Assembly: GCA_900549495.1 (NCBI GenBank)
Contig: UROL01000019.1
Location: 1-16,713, forward strand
Direction: 5' to 3'
From: an uncultured Eubacteriales bacterium
GTDB lineage: Bacteria > Bacillota > Clostridia > Oscillospirales > Oscillospiraceae
Length of the DNA: 16,713 bases
The notes under the pieces are model-generated. The model was not told the origin of the DNA. It ran no database searches and saw nothing but the letters and a program-made list of their open reading frames with translations. Positions 15,128-16,713 of the stretch are shown in pieces. Position 1 is the first letter of the stretch; the number at the start of each line of letters is the position of its first letter. The position numbers and the translations under genes were made by a program.

Positions 15128-15155
15128 AATCCCCCCTGGCGAACCAGAGGGGATT
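15128..15155 (-). terminator. probable terminator of rpsU
   Basis: A 12-bp stem with one mismatch (AATCCCCCCTGG with CCAGAGGGGATT) has a CGAA loop. On the minus strand it is followed by a short, imperfect T-tract (TTCTTC). It lies 23 bp after the rpsU stop. Confidence 0.6.
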
Positions 15156-15178
15156 GTGAGCAGTAATCAAGAGGGATA

Positions 15179-15361
15179 TTAGTAGAACTTTCTCTTGTTC
15201 TTGCGGGCAGCTTCAGACTTCTGCTTACGCTTCAAGCTGGGGCTGACATAATGCTCGCGCTTCTTGACTTCGGCGATGACGCCCTCCTTGGCACAGCTGC
15301 GCTTAAAACGACGCAGAGCACTCTCCAGAGACTCATTCTCCTTAACGCGAATTTCAGACAT
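15179..15361 (-). CDS. rpsU: 30S ribosomal protein S21
   Basis: The 60-aa protein has the S21 pattern: [37 protein letters not shown] and a basic [17 protein letters not shown] tail. S21 takes part in initiation on the 30S platform near the anti-Shine-Dalgarno. GGGAGGG precedes the ATG. It has its own promoter and terminator, so it is monocistronic. Confidence 0.96.
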   Translation of the reverse strand: MSEIRVKENESLESALRRFKRSCAKEGVIAEVKKREHYVSPSLKRKQKSEAARKNKRKFY

Positions 15362-15428
15362 TGTTTTCCCTCCCTCCGACGCATCCGGCTATGTCCAGGA
15401 TGCTTTCAGGGCCTTATCGGCTTTTACC

Positions 15429-15457
15429 ATTATAAAGGCTACCTCCCCAAATGTCAA
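15429..15457 (-). promoter_or_regulatory. consensus promoter of rpsU
   Basis: On the minus strand perfect TTGACA (15452-15457) and TATAAT (15429-15434) are 17 bp apart, about 65 bp before the rpsU start. Confidence 0.9.
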
Positions 15458-15526
15458 GGAAAATCCTTGCGTTTTACAATTTTTTTGCATAGCGGATTTT
15501 CCCGGCCCCCTGGGGAGGCCAAATGG

Positions 15527-16664
15527 TCACTTTACAATCAGGTTGACCAGCTTATTCTTGACCACAATGGTCTTGACCACACTGCCCCCCTGCTTTTCCA
15601 GGAAGCGGGCAATTTTCTCGTCGGCCAGCACATTTTTGACCACGGTGTCATTGTCCAGGTCGGCATCCATCACTACGGTGCCACGCATCTTGCCGTTAAT
15701 CTGGACGGCCATGGTGACCTCCTGATCCTTGCACTTTTCCTCGCTGTAGGTAGGCCAAGGCTCATAGGCAATGGTGTTGCTATGGCCCAAAAGCTGCCAC
15801 ATCTCCTCGCCCACATGGGGGATGATGCAGGAAATCATCTTCACGAAGCCCTCGGCGTATTCCTGGGGGCAGGTGCCGTTTTTATAGACCTCGTTGACAA
15901 AGACCATCATCTGAGCAATGGCGGTATTGAAGCCCAGGGATTCAAAGTCAGAGGTAACCTTCTTTACGGTCTGGTGATAGATTTTGGTCAGCTTGCCGTC
16001 ATTTTCCCGGGTGATGTTGGCGCTCTCGGTGAAGAAATTCCAAACACGGTTGATGAACTTCTTGGCACCGGCCACACCCTGGGCGCTCCAGGGCTTGGAA
16101 ACCTCCAGGGGGCCCATGAACATCTCATACAGCCGCAGGGTATCGGCGCCGTACTCCCGGACAATGTCACTGGGGTTGACCACATACTCCGGGAAGCGCT
16201 TGCCCATCTTGATGCCGTTCTCACCCAGGATCATGCCCTGGTGCACCAGCTTCTGGAAGGGCTCCTTCACTGGGGACAGGCCCTGGTCATAGAGGAACCG
16301 GTTCCATATCCGGGAGTACATCAGGTGGCCCACGGCGTGCTCCGGGCCGCCCACATACAGGTCAACCGGCATCCAGTGCTTCAGCAGCTCCTGGTTGCAG
16401 AACTCCTTGTCGTTCTTGGGGTCGATATAGCGCATATAGTACCAGGAGGAACCGGCGGAGCCGGGCATGGTAGAGGTCTCCCGGGTGCCCTGGATGCCAT
16501 GGGCATCATACTGCTTCCACAAGGTGGCATTTTCCAGGGGTGCCTGGCCGTTTTTGCCCCTGTAATCCTCCAGCTCCGGCAGAATCACCGGCAGCTCTTC
16601 ATCGGGGACGAAATAAATCTTGCCGTCCTGGGTGTACACGCAGGGAACCGGCTCGCCCCAGTAG
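15527..16664 (-). CDS. leuS: leucyl-tRNA synthetase, C-terminal part (truncated by the contig end)
   Basis: LeuRS charges tRNA-Leu. The fragment has 378 codons of genomic sequence, starting at YWGEPVPCVY just after the CP1 editing insertion. It runs through GSAGSSWYYMRYIDP, the class I VDLYVGGPEHAVGHLMYSRIW segment, the anticodon-binding helices and a beta C-terminal domain ending VVKNKLVNLIVK. About the first half of the usual roughly 800-860 aa is missing. At the KMSKS position the sequence reads IKMGKRFPEYVVNPSDIV. The open frame continues to an ATG at 16693 only because the adapter happens to be open; the encoded MGSEMCIRDS is artefact. No clear terminator follows the stop. Confidence 0.96.
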
Positions 16665-16713
16665 CTGTCTCTTATACACATCTCCGAGCCCACGAGACCG
16701 AGGCTGATCTCGT
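16665..16713. other. Illumina Nextera adapter contamination (not genomic)
   Basis: The 19-bp Tn5 mosaic end CTGTCTCTTATACACATCT lies at 16665-16683. It is followed by CCGAGCCCACGAGAC (16684-16698), the Nextera read-2 adapter. Then comes the 8-base CGAGGCTG (16699-16706), which I recognise as the N710 i7 index, and ATCTCGT, the start of the P7 sequence. This is read-through of an untrimmed library molecule. Confidence 0.99.

Noticed and set aside
15503..15526. Hairpin-like GC-rich sequence after the leuS stop
   Set aside because: The stem is bulged, the loop is about 2 nt and no T-tract follows on the minus strand, so it was not called a terminator.
1..16713. tRNA genes, CRISPR arrays, riboswitches, transposases
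   Set aside because: I looked for cloverleaf arms with a TTCGA loop, regularly spaced short repeats, known aptamer cores and DDE or tyrosine/serine recombinase motifs, and saw none. A dedicated tRNA or covariance-model scan could still find something I missed.

Overview
The window looks like a chromosomal contig from an anaerobic gut-type Clostridia (Bacillota), probably Oscillospirales. The reasons are the str-operon order with an L7Ae-like gene, a SpoIVB-type sporulation protease, a LexA box of the Gram-positive type, YolD paired with a Y-family polymerase, and fairly high GC. The species assignment is inference. Nearly all genes lie on the minus strand. The last 49 bases are not genomic: they are Illumina Nextera adapter.

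Layout, left to right. At 1-1005 is an SPFH/YdjI-type protein cut by the left edge (-). At 1122-1586 is a free-methionine-(R)-sulfoxide reductase with all three cysteines (-). At 1837-2805 is a SpoIVB-like S55 protease (+). From 2809 to 5135 lies a visibly more AT-rich insert with two minus-strand genes: a DUF1016 PD-(D/E)XK nuclease, then an MccF-like S66 peptidase. This insert is bracketed by a 127-bp direct repeat of the spoIVB 3' end, so the downstream copy is an orphan gene tail. A DUF2500 protein (-) follows. Next come tuf, fusA, rpsG, rpsL and an L7Ae-like gene (all -). The str cluster starts from its own consensus promoter, and tuf probably has a separate promoter and a strong terminator.

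The interval 10890-13480 is a three-gene SOS operon (-): Y-family DNA polymerase, YolD-like protein and a YgjP-type zinc metallopeptidase. It is read from a perfect TTGACA-17-TATAAT promoter with a perfect GAAC-N4-GTTC LexA box in its spacer. Divergent from it is a small plus-strand operon of a five-helix membrane protein and an Xre regulator, with a 4-nt overlap. Then come a TetR regulator with a likely self-operator, rpsU, and the 3' part of leuS running into the adapter.

The most interesting structure is the repeat-flanked cassette at 2682-5262. It looks like an integration event that gave the host gene a replacement 3' end and left the original tail behind. It carries an antibiotic-immunity-type peptidase and a putative nuclease, but no integrase. 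The repeats share 92 identical bases, so a short-read misassembly must be excluded first.
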